Positions 9,792-21,423 of a stretch of DNA of 64,000 nucleotides are shown here, piece after piece. Numbering within the stretch: position 1 is the stretch's first letter; every line of letters begins with the position of its first letter. Below the pieces are notes generated by a model. The model was not told where the DNA came from. It saw only the letters and a list, made by a program, of their open reading frames with translations, and did no database searches. The position numbers were made by a program, and so were the translations under genes. The DNA is from Strigamia acuminata (lineage: Eukaryota > Arthropoda > Chilopoda > Geophilomorpha > Linotaeniidae), in contig OX442316.1 in the NCBI GenBank assembly GCA_949358305.1, positions 2,046,001 through 2,110,000 of the forward strand, written 5' to 3'.

Positions 9792-12425
9792 ATGATGTGG
9801 AATGATCCTTTGGTTAACACTGTTGGGCTGCTATTGGTGGCTGCAACTTTGTGGATTATTAACGTCTACTTGAAGACTCCAAAAAATCTACCACCAGGAC
9901 CCACTGGAGTTCCAATTTTAGGCTATATGCCCTTTTTAGGTACCAAACCTCATCTCACCCTCGCCAAATTAAAGAAGAAATATGGAGACATATTTACGTG
10001 AGTATAATTTCAAAACCATTTTGCATTCAAGACAATTCTCAAACTACATCATTGCAATTTAATTTTTTTAGTTTACGCATTGGACCTGATCGAGTGGTTG
10101 TTTTGTCATCATTCAAGTTAATCAAAGAAGCTTTCCATAAGCAGGGCAATTGTTTTGAAGAACGACCAGAAAGTTTTAGAGAGCTAGTCAATTGTGATTC
10201 ACAAACAGGTATGATTAAGCGGCATAACTTGTTAAGTGATGTAAAAGCAGTGAGTGCTATCTTAAAGCCATTTAAAATTGTTTATAGTATTACGTGGGAT
10301 TTAAGCCCCTTAATGGCTACCCGCATAATCTGTTTGGAATGAGGAAAGGAAGAGACTCTGAATTTACTTTTAAACTTAATCTGAACTTTATTTGAACCGG
10401 ACAGTGTAAACTGTTCGAATATGTCTTTAAGTAAGATGAATCTACATTCACTTGTCAGTTTAATAACTTAAACAATCACAATCACAAATAATAAATTCAA
10501 TAAACACTTAATGACAAGATGTAATAATGCAATTCAATGGACGGTTGCTCTCAGCCATACCACAATCGGGTTGACTTTAAGTCCTATCCGAGCTAAGGGA
10601 TCAGAGCTCATACCTTGACCAAACTCTAGAGAGAACTGTCAAATTTGGGTAGTTTTGCTTAACAGGAAAGCTCCTGTTACCCGCGTTTGTGATTGTCCCG
10701 ATGACGAGGTGATGACAATGTCATCCGCCAACGCCATCTATTGAGGAAATTTAGCAACTTAATTCAATTTAATAGCCAACTTACACGTAAAAGAGTCGGC
10801 CGCCTATCGGGATGGTCCGTACGCATAGCAATAGTCTTAAAACCTGTCTAAATGTAAAATTTTATATTTTAAATATTGTAAAACTTCTTTGTTGAAAAGC
10901 AATCATTCATACAGTACAATCAATTTTACATCTAACTATCATTATTCAGAAAAATTTATGTTTCTGTCTTTCTTTAACGCTAATGATGTATGTTACTACT
11001 ACTTCATAAGGTTTGATGTCGTCTGTTGGTGAGCCACGTATAGAATTACGCCGTTTTATCTTATCCGCGCTACGTGACCTTGGAATTGGCAAAGCGAGTA
11101 TTGAACCCAAAATTCGGGTCGGTAGTAAATTATTTTGTGTAAACGAGATTGTGGAACATAAAATGCTTCTACTTTAAGGATGAAATTGATTGCGTAATTG
11201 AAGAAATAAAAAAAATGAAAGAAAAACCAATGGATTTGTACCAATTGCTGAAAGAGAGTTTTACCAATACAATGTTCGTAATCATCTTTGGAAAAAGATT
11301 GGAATACGACGACAAGACTTTTCAGCGTGTGATAGAACTATCTGAGGCAATGGTCAAAGCTGTTGGAATCAACCAGTGGGCTCGATTCTTGCCACAATTT
11401 CTCATCAAACAGTTTGGAATTTCACACCCTATGTAACTATAACTACATTAAATATGTACTTACTATTGATTTCATCAATTCTTTAATTTTATGACAGAGA
11501 AATAGTCTTCCAGTTCTACAAGCTACTTTTGGATGAAGTGACTGAATATTCTAAAATTCAGAAAAATCAAAGTGATTTAGATTCTTTTATAAATATTTGG
11601 AGAACTGAAGCTACTAAGCTGAATTCAACTTACACTCGTAGGCAATTTCATTTATAAATAAACGCAGATCTGTTTAAATTTTTACTTTTCAGTGCCAAAA
11701 TTATCACAAGTTCTGGTTGAGTTGTTTGCTGCTGGAACCGATACAACAAGTACAACATTAGGATGGGGTGTTCTGTATCTAATCAAATACCCAGAAGTCC
11801 AAAAAAAACTGCAACAAGAGATTGACAATGTGATAGGAAAAGAGAGAGCTCCATGCATGTCTGATCAAAAACAAATGCCTTACACAGAAGCCACCATCAT
11901 GGAGATTAACAGAATATCTTCAGTTGCACCTTTATCACTTCCACATTAGTTAGTTATGAAAAAAGAAACAATTCTCAATTAAAACCATTTACATTCATTT
12001 TCCCTTCAGTACAACCGAAGATGCAACACTAGAAGGTTATTTCATCCCAAAGGACACAACAGTGATATCCAACCTCTGGGCTGTACATATGAATCCAAAA
12101 ATATTTCCTGAACCTGAATGTTTTAAGCCTGAACGATTTCTAACGGAAGGCAGTAAGATAAAGCGTGTAGAAGAATTGATTCCCTTTTCAATTGGTATGT
12201 ACCAGACACAAATGATTTATCCAGTTTGAATTGAGCATAAAGTGTTTATGTTTAGGTAAGCGGCAATGTGTTGGCGAGGCATTGGCTCGAATGCAATTAT
12301 TTCTGTTTCTGACATCTCTCTTGCAACACTTCACATTCACCAAAAATGACGATGTGATATTAGATTCTGCTTATTCAATCGTTGTGAAACCAAAACATCA
12401 AAAAATAAATGCTATTTTACGCTAA
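9792..12425 (+). CDS. Cytochrome P450 monooxygenase, CYP2 clan (gene C)
   Basis: Exons: 9792-9997, 10072-10208, 11011-11117, 11179-11432, 11498-11637, 11693-11948, 12010-12194 and 12256-12425. They total 1,455 nt (484 residues) with no internal stops and GT-AG introns. Exon sizes equal those of gene B. The N-terminal anchor, the hinge [12 protein letters not shown], the I-helix AAGTDTTS, the K-helix EINR, FKPERF and the haem loop FSIGKRQCVG are all present. Exon 6/7 splicing gives a tyrosine (PHYTTED) where gene E has an arginine (PHRTTED). Intron 2 is enlarged by a solo LTR. Locus A is its nearest relative and is dead, so C is the surviving member of that pair. Confidence 0.92.
10288..10830. 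mobile_element. Solo LTR in intron 2 of gene C, with 4-bp target duplication
   Basis: About 543 bp absent from intron 2 of locus A. The filled site is flanked by ATAG on both sides (10,284-10,287 and 10,831-10,834). The LTR starts tattacgtggg (probably once TGTTACG) and ends acgcatagca. It shares features with the LTR at 55,116-55,688: a gaccggaca/aaccggaca word after the start and a cgccatct word near the end. It probably derives from a Gypsy-type element. Confidence 0.75.
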
Positions 12426-12674
12426 TTCAGCGTTTTTGGTTTCACTTTACACATTACGATACCTATAAAAATGTTAAAATCAGTATTTAGTTGACCAGTT
12501 TGTAATTAACGTAAAAAGCAAACCATAAGCCAGTTCACTCTTCTAGCACAGGAATTATGTAGATATGATATTGGTGCAGCCTTGCTTACTGTACAATCTA
12601 GACTGTATCACTGAAATAACCAAACAAAAGAACAGAAGGTGCTGAGTCATAAAATATTGTAATGAATTCTATAT

Positions 12675-13841
12675 TGCTGCGATCCGGGTTATATCACAGA
12701 TCGGATGCTAATTTAATAAGCTTAGTCCTAAAATAAAATAATTAATGGTATTCTAGGGGTAAAATAAAAACAAAGTAATTGAAATAACACAGTAACTTTA
12801 TTACGCTAACTTACAAAAATAAGAATAAATAATGATAGGCAAAATTAATAATGAAATGACAAATGAAATGAAATGAAATAAAGAAAATGCGAATTGTTAC
12901 GAGGTTGAGCCACACCGTGTATCGGTTGTCTCTTCCAAGCTACCGTAAGCGTTTAGCTTTACTAATTCCATAATTCACTACTAGAGTTCGCCTTAAGCAA
13001 CGACATTATTGGAATAGTTTATCTTACAATAATAGAATCACCCAAGCTTACTTAAGAGCTAAAAGAGCTGAAAGTTCTCAGTTCTCTCAAGGTAGCTGAA
13101 GTCTTAAGATTTAGTTTATTAGAGTGATATAATTTGACTTGATTTACTATTTGTTTTATGATTTAATAAAGACAATTATTATATTTTAAAGTAAACAATG
13201 AGTCCGCTTTATTTCCCCTTTAGTTAAATTCAATTAGACAGTCAACTTAGTTTACGTGGTCCACTATTGGTTTCAGAACCATGTAACAGTATAATTGTTG
13301 TTGCACGCAAAAATGGCAAGAATGTTGGTTCCCTCCAAAAACTCACTCACTCGGGCGGCGATGGCTGACTAAGGAGACGCTCAAGGTGGTCCTCGATGGC
13401 GGCGGCGAATGAGAGCACTGCTCCTTAGCAGTGAACACTGAGATACAGTGGGAATGCTCGTATCAACTGTGGATGTGTCAAATCATCTAAACGTTAACAC
13501 GGTCAATACTTGCAGTGGCAGAGCAGTGACAAAGTGTGTTGGTTGTTTGTAGGTGAATTCAAGAGTGTGCCAAAACTATAAATTTGAGCCCAGAACACTA
13601 CTTCGGATCTGCGAAGCAGATATGCGCAATGAACCCAGTTCGAAGTAAAAAGGAATTATTGCACCAAAACAACTAATTTACAGCTCATCCTGACCAAATT
13701 GGGGTGAGGTGTGCCTGCGGAGTTTTCACCTCCAAGACAGAGCAGGCTGGTTTGGGGTGTGCCAAACCAGATTAATTAAAAATAATAAATATTTCTAAGT
13801 GGTGACAACAAATACATAAAAATACACTTCAGATCACCACA
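12675..13841. mobile_element. Solo LTR (1,167 bp) upstream of gene D, with ATAT target duplication
   Basis: It begins TGctgcgatccggg and ends cagatcaccaCA, imperfectly inverted ends of LTR type. ATAT flanks both sides (12,671-12,674 and 13,842-13,845). The paralogous flank of gene B at about 4,268 reads tctatatgtaagatgat without the insert, which is a direct empty-site comparison. There is no coding capacity. Confidence 0.85.
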
Positions 13842-13845
13842 ATAT

Positions 13846-14543
13846 GTAAGATGATTTACAACCAGATATATTTACTTAAAAAGATAATATAGATGTAATA
13901 CGACTCCTTTTCATAAGTTTAGAAAAAAAATTAAAAGTTTGCTGAGATCAAACTTTATGACTGCAAAACTTAGAATTGAAAGAAGTTAGCACCCAGATTT
14001 TTATACAGTGTTATAAAATGGTTCAAAGTAATCTGTATGAAACTTTATTTTTTTTTTTTGGCGAACAGGTTTTAAAATATAGCACCTGTTTCAAAAACGT
14101 TTCATAAGTTTAGAAAAGTCGTATGCATATGATACTTAAAAAATAACTGATTGTATACATTTTCTATCAACTGTGTGAACTAAATTGTATCACACTCAGC
14201 AGATGCATTTTAACGTCAAACAAGTTTAAAACTTGTTTAAATTTTTTGGGTTGTTTTATTTTTTACGAAAATTACGAAAACAAAAATTTACAATGAAGAA
14301 TAAAATAGAACACTAAATTTCTAATTTTAAAAAAATTAGTTTAAAAAAAATTACTTTTATTCCAGGTGTTTTGTTCATGGTGCTGATAACAAACACATTT
14401 AAACGATACTTTGCCTCGATTTTGAAATAACATTTTTTACATGATATGCTCAACCAATCTGCGCTGATAATGAAGGAATACCATTCTGCTGCATTCAAGT
14501 ATGAAATCATTTTCAATTTGTGCTCGAAGACTTTAACTCAACA
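13846..14543. promoter_or_regulatory. 5' flank of gene D
   Basis: AT-rich and paralogous to about 4,280-4,929 upstream of gene B, with small indels. It holds the promoter block with a weakened TATA-like word gtatgaaatc near 14,499. No gene is seen. Confidence 0.5.
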
Positions 14544-17152
14544 ATGTGGAATGATCCTTTGGTTCATACTGTTGGGCTGCTATTGGTAGCTGCAACTTTG
14601 TGGATTATTACAATCTACTTGAAGAGTCCAAAAAATCTACCACCTGGACCAATAGGAGTTCCAATTTTGGGCTATTTGCCCTTTTTAGGCACCAAACCTC
14701 ATCTCACCCTGACTAAATTAAAAGAAAAATATGGAGACTTATTTACGTGAGTAATTTCAAAACCATTTTGCATTCAAGACAATTTTCATATTAATTCATT
14801 ACAATTTACATTTTCTAAGCTAATATTTACAGATAGCTTAAATGACTAAAACTAACTGAATTAAGGAAAAGAAATAAATTTCAACATAATTTTTGTAAAC
14901 CATAACAAATTTGAATTGCAAATTTTTTTTTGTTGTTGTTTAGTTTAAACATTGGAACCGATCGAGTAGTTGTTTTGTCATCATTCAAGCTAATCAAAGA
15001 AGCTTTCATTAAACAGGGCAATTTTTATGAAGAAAGACCTGAAAGTTTTAGTGAGATGCTCCATAGTGATTCACAAACAGGTACAATCAGTAACATAACT
15101 TCACACGGTTTTCCAGGTATATAAAATTTGATATTTGTATACAGTATATGTTGCACCACACCAATGTAGTCATTCAACTATTGTAACTACCTTACATCTT
15201 CAATGTTAATGGTGTTAATGGTGTTACAAAAGTATAAACATCTGTTTTAACACTGGAAAAAAATATGGCTTTAAATGTCTTTTAATTGCTGAAAAGTTAA
15301 TGTAAATTTAATTATATTCTTGTATTACTACTTCTTAAGGTTTGTCATCGTCTGTTGGTGCCCCGCGTATAGAATTACGTCGTTTTACCCTATCCACGCT
15401 ACGCAACCTTGGAATTGGTAAAGCGAGTATAGAACTCAAAATTCAGGTCAGTTATTCATCATTTCGTGTAGATTAGATAGTGGAATATAAAATTTATTTA
15501 CTTTAAGGATGAAATCGATTTCCTAATTGAAGAAATAAAAAATTTGAAAGGAAAAGCAACAGACACACACAAATTGCTGAAAAAGAGTGTGACCAATACA
15601 GTTTTTGTAATTCTGTTTGGAAAAAGAATGAAATACAGCGACAAAACATTTCAGGATGTGATGGAACTTTCAGATGCATTCGCTAAAGCTGTTGGAGTCA
15701 ACCAGTGGGCTCGATTTCTGCCACAATTTCTCAACAAATTCTTTGGAATTGCGCAGCCGAAGTAATTAAAAAGTCATTAGCAATAAATAACTTTTTTTTA
15801 TCATTATTTACATACCATATATTGAAGACCATAAAATGCACTTTTTTACTTTGAAAAGTTGACCAAAAATTGAGTTGCATCTTATGGTGCGAAGTGCTTC
15901 TTATAGTCCGAACTTATGTATGATATGTGGCAAATCGGGAATCCCATAAAATTAATTCAGGGAATCCCATGAAAATAATAGTTAAAAATAAAATTTAATA
16001 ATTATTTTTAATACGGAATATTTTTTCATTATAAAAATTGTCTCTGGATGTTTTATCTTCCAAAAAACTTTTTTTTCGAAAAATTGACTGGTAAATTTAG
16101 TGTATCTTGTGGTCCGATATGTCTTATCGTCCGCAAAATACGGTAAATTATTTTGCGTCAATTCTCTCTTCTTCCAGAGAAATCGCCTACCAGTTCTACA
16201 AGCTAGTTTTGGATGAAGTGTCGGAATATTATGAACTCCAGAAAAATCAAACTGTTGACGAAAGTTTTAAAAGTGCTTGGAAAACTGAAGCTTCTAAGTC
16301 AAATTCAACTTACACTCGTAAGCATTTTTATTTTCAAATATTATGTACCATAAGACGCAATGATCAAAGATTGATGGCCTATGCTTATTTTCTACTTTTC
16401 AGAGCAAAAATTATCACTGGTTCTGGTTGAGTTGTTTCTTGGTGGAACCGATACAACAAGTACAACTTTAGAATGGGGAATTCTGTATTTAATCAAATAT
16501 CCAGAAGTCCAAACAAAACTGCAACAAGAGATTGACAATGTGATTGGAAGAGAGAGAACTCCAACCATGTCTGACCAAAAACTGATGCCTCACACTGAAG
16601 CCACCATCATGGAGATTAGCAGAATTGCTTCAATTGTACCTTTATCACTTCCACATTAGTTAGTATTTTTAAAATATAAAAAAAAATTATCAATAAAACC
16701 CATCTGGATTAATTTATAACTTTATACTTTTCCTTTTAGTACAACCGAAAATACAACACTGGACGGTTATTTCATTCCAAAGGACACTACAGTGTTATCC
16801 AACCTTTGGGCTGTACACAAGAATCCAGAAACATTTCCCGAACCTGAATGTTTTAAACCTAAACGATTTCTAACGGAAAACAACAAGATAAAACGTGTTG
16901 AAGAATTGATTCCCTTTTCAATTGGTAGATACAAAAAAAATGATTTACCCAGTTTAAATGAGTGTAATGTGTTGATCTTTAGGTAAGCGGCAATGTATTG
17001 GCGAGGCATTGGCTCGGATGCAATTATTTCTGTATCTGACATCTCTTTTGCAACACTTCACATTCACCAAAGATGATGATGTGATATTAGACTATTCTTA
17101 TTCAATCGTCTTGGAACCAAAACATCAAAAAATAAATTTTAATTTACGCTAA
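14544..17152 (+). CDS. Cytochrome P450 monooxygenase, CYP2 clan (gene D)
   Basis: Exons: 14544-14746, 14944-15080, 15340-15446, 15508-15761, 16178-16317, 16403-16658, 16740-16924 and 16983-17152. They total 1,452 nt (483 residues). The first methionine of the MMWNDP start is replaced by ACA here, so translation begins one codon later. The I-helix is GGTDTTS, the K-helix is EISR and the haem loop is FSIGKRQCIG. The usual FKPERF reads FKPKRF, a charge change next to the conserved arginine. Closest to gene B; both share the intron 4 MITE and 5' and 3' flanks. No break in the frame. Confidence 0.92.
15815..16143. mobile_element. Older copy of the intron 4 MITE in gene D
   Basis: It matches the element at 6,246-6,555 in the same position and order, with more substitutions in its left end (ccatatattgaag). 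The right end ccgcaaaatacgg is preserved. It is an orthologous insertion inherited through the B/D duplication. Confidence 0.75.
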
Positions 17153-17327
17153 TTCAGCATCTCTGTAGCTGCACGCATTGTATGTATGAAAATGTTAAAG
17201 TGTATAAACCTCAGTATTCAGTTTACTTATGGTAATAATAAAAAGTAAAGCATAAGTCAGTTATCTCTCCAAGCAGTAGAATGATTTAGACACGATATCG
17301 TGCAATTCAGTCGACAGTCTACTAGAA

Positions 17328-17440
17328 CAGGGCTTCTCAAACCTTTTAGCATTGCAACCCATTTTTAAGAAAGGCGATCTTCCGTGCCCCACTTTGTCAT
17401 CTGTGCATTATATTTTTCCATCATGAACTACATACTGAAT
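17328..17440 (+). mobile_element. Possible hAT-type element end
   Basis: The sequence cagggcttctcaaaccttt is typical in form for a hAT terminal inverted repeat. It appears abruptly where similarity to the gene B 3' flank stops. No second end was found. A short tandem run of ttttgtgagg follows at about 17,450-17,480. Confidence 0.4.
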
Positions 17441-17500
17441 GTGAAGTTTTTGTGAGGTTTTTGTGAGGTTTTTGTGAGGATTTTAGAGGTTTGACACCAC

Positions 17501-18154
17501 CGCCAATGCACAACCGCCAAGACTTTAACCGCCAAGTCACAACCGCCAAAACAATACCGCCAAACAATTACCGCCAAAACAAAACCGCCAAACCCATTAC
17601 CGCCAAACTATTACCGCCAAAACAACCAGCGCCTATGGTAACAACAGCCAATGACCGCCAATGACCGCCAAAGACTCGAAATGGTCAAATTTGTCGAAAA
17701 TGTTGCTGGAAATAACAAAAAACAACAGAAAATAAATGAATATAACAGGTTGTGCCGCCGTAATTTTGCGAATTCTTGCAGCAACCGTCCTGCACTCAGT
17801 GGACGCAGCGTTGGGCACATGATCGTGCTCGCCTGTACAGCTGTTTACAACGCCAAACACAACTGTGCATTTTCCACGACATTTGGTGTACGTTTTTGTA
17901 TGTTTTCGTTACGTTTTTGGACGTTTTCGTTTGTTTTTGTATGTTTTCGACCAATTTATGTTATTTCGACCCATTTTTTGTTATTTTGATCCATTTTTGG
18001 GCATTGGCTGTTGTTACCATTGGCGCTGGTTGTTTTGGCGGTAATGGTTTGGCGGTAATGGGTTTGGCGGTATTGTTTTGGCGGTAATTGTTTGGCGGTA
18101 TTGTTTTGGCGGTTGTGACTTGGCGGTTAAAGTCTTGGCGGTTGTGCATTGGCG
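17501..18154. mobile_element. Foldback element with ~157-bp inverted arms built of CCGCCAA repeats
   Basis: Left arm 17,501-17,657 and right arm 17,998-18,154 are inverted copies with only a handful of mismatches. Each arm is itself a degenerate array of about ten (A)CCGCCAA words with 5-9 base spacers. The ~340-bp centre has no convincing gene; the overlapping frames there are low-complexity. The architecture is that of a foldback or MITE-like element. It could form a very long hairpin. Confidence 0.85.
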
Positions 18155-18561
18155 AATAGTTTGGTATTTACCTCATGCTGATGCTGAGCGGTTAATTCAA
18201 ACGACCTCAACAATGGAGAACTCGTATAATACACCGCATAAGCATAATGCTGTCATCAAAACCGCAAGGCCGATTTATAAAATTCCTCTGGTCGTACCAC
18301 TGACGCTTCTCAACAAGTACGGAATGTGAGGGAAGTTTTGTCAAACTTATAAGTTTGACAAAACTTCCCTCACAAAGCCAACAAAGCCACAAAGCCATTA
18401 TGAAACAGTCAATCAAAGTTTAAGGACAAATTGAGACTGACAAAAGAACTAACCACACATACAACAACGGAAATGCAATAACGTTTTATTGTGTCACGTT
18501 TCGAAAACATTAACGCGCGCATTTGAACAATGCGCGCATTTAATAATGGAGTTAATTGTTA
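18155..18561. other. Spacer with a perfect 48-bp palindrome; no gene
   Basis: The palindrome at 18,326-18,373 has two exactly complementary 24-base halves beginning gtgagggaagttttgtcaaa. The remaining sequence includes two gcgcgcatt words (about 18,514-18,540). These also occur beyond the other side of the Mutator-like element, at about 21,470-21,520, suggesting that element landed inside another repeat. Confidence 0.7.
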
Positions 18562-18578
18562 AAAATTAAACGAAGTGT

Positions 18579-18676
18579 CTATTTCCCCACACGTGTGGGG
18601 AAATAACATGTAGCTTATTTCCCCACACGTGTGGGGAAATAGTCGGTCCTCACTGGCCCGACTATTTCCCCACACA
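18579..18676. repeat. Left terminal array of CCCCACACGTGTGGGG palindromes
   Basis: Two full palindromes plus half-units, separated by aacatgtagctt and a ggtcctcactggcc spacer. The order and spacers match the outermost part of the right array in inverted orientation, giving a terminal inverted repeat of at least about 75 bp. Confidence 0.85.
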
Positions 18677-18817
18677 ATTTGATTACGTACGTACGTACGT
18701 CATACTTACGTTTTTAAAAACAGAACTATTTAAGAGTCCACACTTCATTCGATTATTACTTTTTGTGGTTTGTTCGTACGTATTGTCAGACACTATTCAT
18801 TAGCTACTACTAGTATC

Positions 18818-20008
18818 ATGGCTGATATTACCGAATCCGTTGTTCCTGATATTACCGAATCCGTTGTTCCTGATATTACCGAATCCGTTGTTCCTGATAT
18901 TACCGAATCCGTTGTTCCTGATATTACCGAATCCGTTGTTCCTGATATTACCGAATTTGTTGAATCTGATATTGTTCCTGATATTACCGAATCCGTTGAA
19001 TCTGATATTGTTCCAAACTTATTGTCAACTAAGTTTAGTTGTTGGAATGATTTTGCCGTGATGCTTGAAAATCATTGTAACACACATTTTAGTCCTATTT
19101 TCGTAACTGCTAATTCTCGTACAGTTGAAGCGGAAAATAGAAGGACGAAAGCAGGAAAACTATCCCCTGAAATTGGATATTACTTTTGCCATTTTGTGTG
19201 TGTGCATTCAAGCTTTTACGTAAAAACGAAAAATGTGAGAACAGGTGAGAGGCCAAGACAAAAATCACTGAAAAGTGATTGTCTTGCCGAGATTCGCATT
19301 GCTTGGGATCGAGAATCAAGCCTGTTTAATATTACAAAGGCACATTATGTTCATTCACACAAATTGGGACCGGAAATATACAGAAATTACTGTACTAATC
19401 GAGCATTGCGTGGCTTAGATTACAAGATTTGTCGTGTCGTTGAAACTATTGTTGATGGTACTAAAACTTGGAAAAAATCCAAAGCTGTGACTGGAGATAT
19501 CAGAGATAAGGTGGAATTGTTACTCAAGCATGAGGTACAAGCTGTTCGTGTAAAAAAATTCATTACTGATGAGGGCGCTGTTCTAGTTAATACTAAAGAC
19601 ATTCATAATATTCGGACGAAATTTGAAACCAACAGTGGGGTGAAAGGCTTAAACGACGAAGAAAAGTTTCTGGGCGCTTTGCAGTTCGATCTTGAAAAAG
19701 ACAAAGGGATGATTGTTGAAAATTTAGTTGTTGATGGTATAATTCGTACTTGTTTTTTTCAGTTCTCGTGGCAAAGGATTTTTTTTTAAAGATATCCGGA
19801 GCATATGTTGATCGATGCAACATATTCACTGGTCAATCGACGAATGCCGTTGTATGTTGCTATGGTAGTAGATGGTATGAATCAATCAATTCCTATTGCA
19901 TTTGCTCTTGTAGCAAATGAAACTATGGAAAATGTTGAATTCTTCTTTAAGTGCTTGGTTGAAAATAATCCTTGTTCAGCTGAGACAACTAGTTTTATGA
20001 TGGGGTAA
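18818..20008 (+). pseudogene. MULE-type transposase, interrupted
   Basis: The ATG at 18,818 opens a frame starting MADITESVVPD, with five exact and several variant 8-residue ITESVVPD repeats. A FAR1/WRKY-GCM1-like zinc finger follows (two Cys at about residues 125-160, then HYVHSH near 190), then a helical region. The frame meets a TAA at 19,787-19,789 and continues in the same frame with LIDATYSLVNRRMPLYV, the first-aspartate block of MULE transposases. It stops again at 20,008 before a complete DDE core. The later catalytic residues are not found, so an internal deletion is likely. Inactive as it stands. Confidence 0.75.
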
Positions 20009-20082
20009 AACGTGAAATAACGGGCGATGAGTTAAGTGAAAAAATTGATTTTCAGGATAAAATTGTCGCGCATTTTCCCAGA

Positions 20083-20994
20083 TTGGTTTGTGTTCGTGGC
20101 TGTCCAAAAGGTATCGTGACATCAGTAATTGGCAAGAAGAGAGTTTCATCTAAGCCGTGCTTACGAACTAAGAAATTGAAATTTTTTAGTGATGATGCAG
20201 AAGAAAATATAGAATGGGTTGAAGTATGTTCGATTTCGCTAAACATGAAGCATTTATCGATTTTAAGAGGCATTGCTTTTCTCGATGGTAGTATTATTGA
20301 TGCAGCTATGGGTATGATGCAAAGAGATTATCCTTCTATTCAAGGGCTATAATCAGTAAGTTTTGGTGCTAGCCGTTTACCAACATTCAGTCCGTGTTCA
20401 GATTATTTTGTTCAGATTTGTCACGTGAATAATAACCATTGGAATGTTGTTTCCGGCAAAATTGGGAAAAGTTCTATTGTTGTAAATGTGTATGATTCAC
20501 TTCTGAGTGATGTACAGGATGAAAACATTTCTGTTGTTAGTAGTTTAGTTTGGTTATGTAATGTCTCATTGAAATTGAATGTACAGGTACAAAGTTGTAC
20601 AAAGCAAAAAAATTCACATGATTGTGGGTTATTTGCAATTGCGAATGCTCTGTTTCTCTGTGATAATAAGAATCCCAGCAATTTCAGCCCTCATCACCTT
20701 GCGCTAAGAAAACATTTGTTGGACTCTTTTTCGCAGCATAATACGCGATTTGAAAGTTTTCCATCCGATAACATTTCCGGATTAAAAGCAAACAAGAAAA
20801 TATCTTATGATAGAGTCTATTGCTTCTGCAGAACAAAGAAGGTGAGAGGCATGATAAGATGCAGCAAGTGCAGTGAGTGGTTTCATCGTGATTGTTTAGT
20901 TCAGTATGATTATAAGGATGTGGATTTTGTTAATGATTTAAAAAGTGGAGATTTTATTTGTTACACATGTAATCCAGTACCAATAAATATTTGA
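20083..20994 (+). pseudogene. ULP1-like cysteine protease fused to PHD finger (transposon-encoded)
   Basis: One frame covers 20,083-20,994 with a single in-frame TAA at 20,350-20,352. The protease signature is present: HW in NNNHWNVV, D in VYDSL, and C in KNSHDCGLFAIANA, matching the His-Asp-Cys triad of the C48 (ULP1/SENP) family. A C-terminal PHD finger follows with the complete C4HC3 set (CFC, CSKC, WFHRDC, CYTC). Known C48 enzymes cleave SUMO-like proteins, and PHD fingers read histone tails. In a transposon they may modify host SUMO or guide integration, but that is inference. From 20,425 on the frame is clean, so the protease-PHD part could still be translated. Confidence 0.75.
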
Positions 20995-21099
20995 ATTTGT
21001 ATTTTTTAACTAGCCATTTTTACCTCATACATATATTATGTAATCAGTAGTGATGGGCCGAATATTCGGTATTCGGCAAAACAGTGTAATCATATTGTA

Positions 21100-21423
21100 T
21101 GGGGAAATAACCGACTATTTCCCCACACCGTACGTAATCAGATTGTGTGGGGAAATAGTCGGCCCAGTGAGGGCTGACTATTTCCCCGCACGTGTGGGGA
21201 AATAAGTTACATGTTATTTCCCCACACCGTACATAATCAGATTGTGTGGGGAAATAGTTGGCCCAGTGAGGGCTGACTATTTCCCCGCACGTGTGGGGAA
21301 ATAAGGTACATGTTATTTCCCCACACGTGTGGGGAAACAGCCTGGCCAGAGAGGACTGACTATTTCCCCACACGTGTGGGGAAATAAGCTACATGTTATT
21401 TCCCCACACGTGTGGGGAAATAG
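21100..21423. repeat. Right terminal array of palindromes
   Basis: At least seven TTTCCCC/GGGGAAA half-palindromes in full or partial units. An internal ~100-bp unit is repeated (accgtacgtaatcagattgt and accgtacataatcagattgt). The outer part mirrors the left array. The extra units make the right end about three times longer than the left. Confidence 0.85.

Noticed and set aside
17611-18149. Several overlapping 60-112 residue frames on both strands
   Set aside because: Produced by the low-complexity CCGCCAA arms and centre of the foldback element; compositionally biased in every frame.
21100-21423. CRISPR-like array of regularly spaced palindromes
   Set aside because: Eukaryotic context, spacers are repeated rather than unique, and the array is mirrored at the other end of a transposon.
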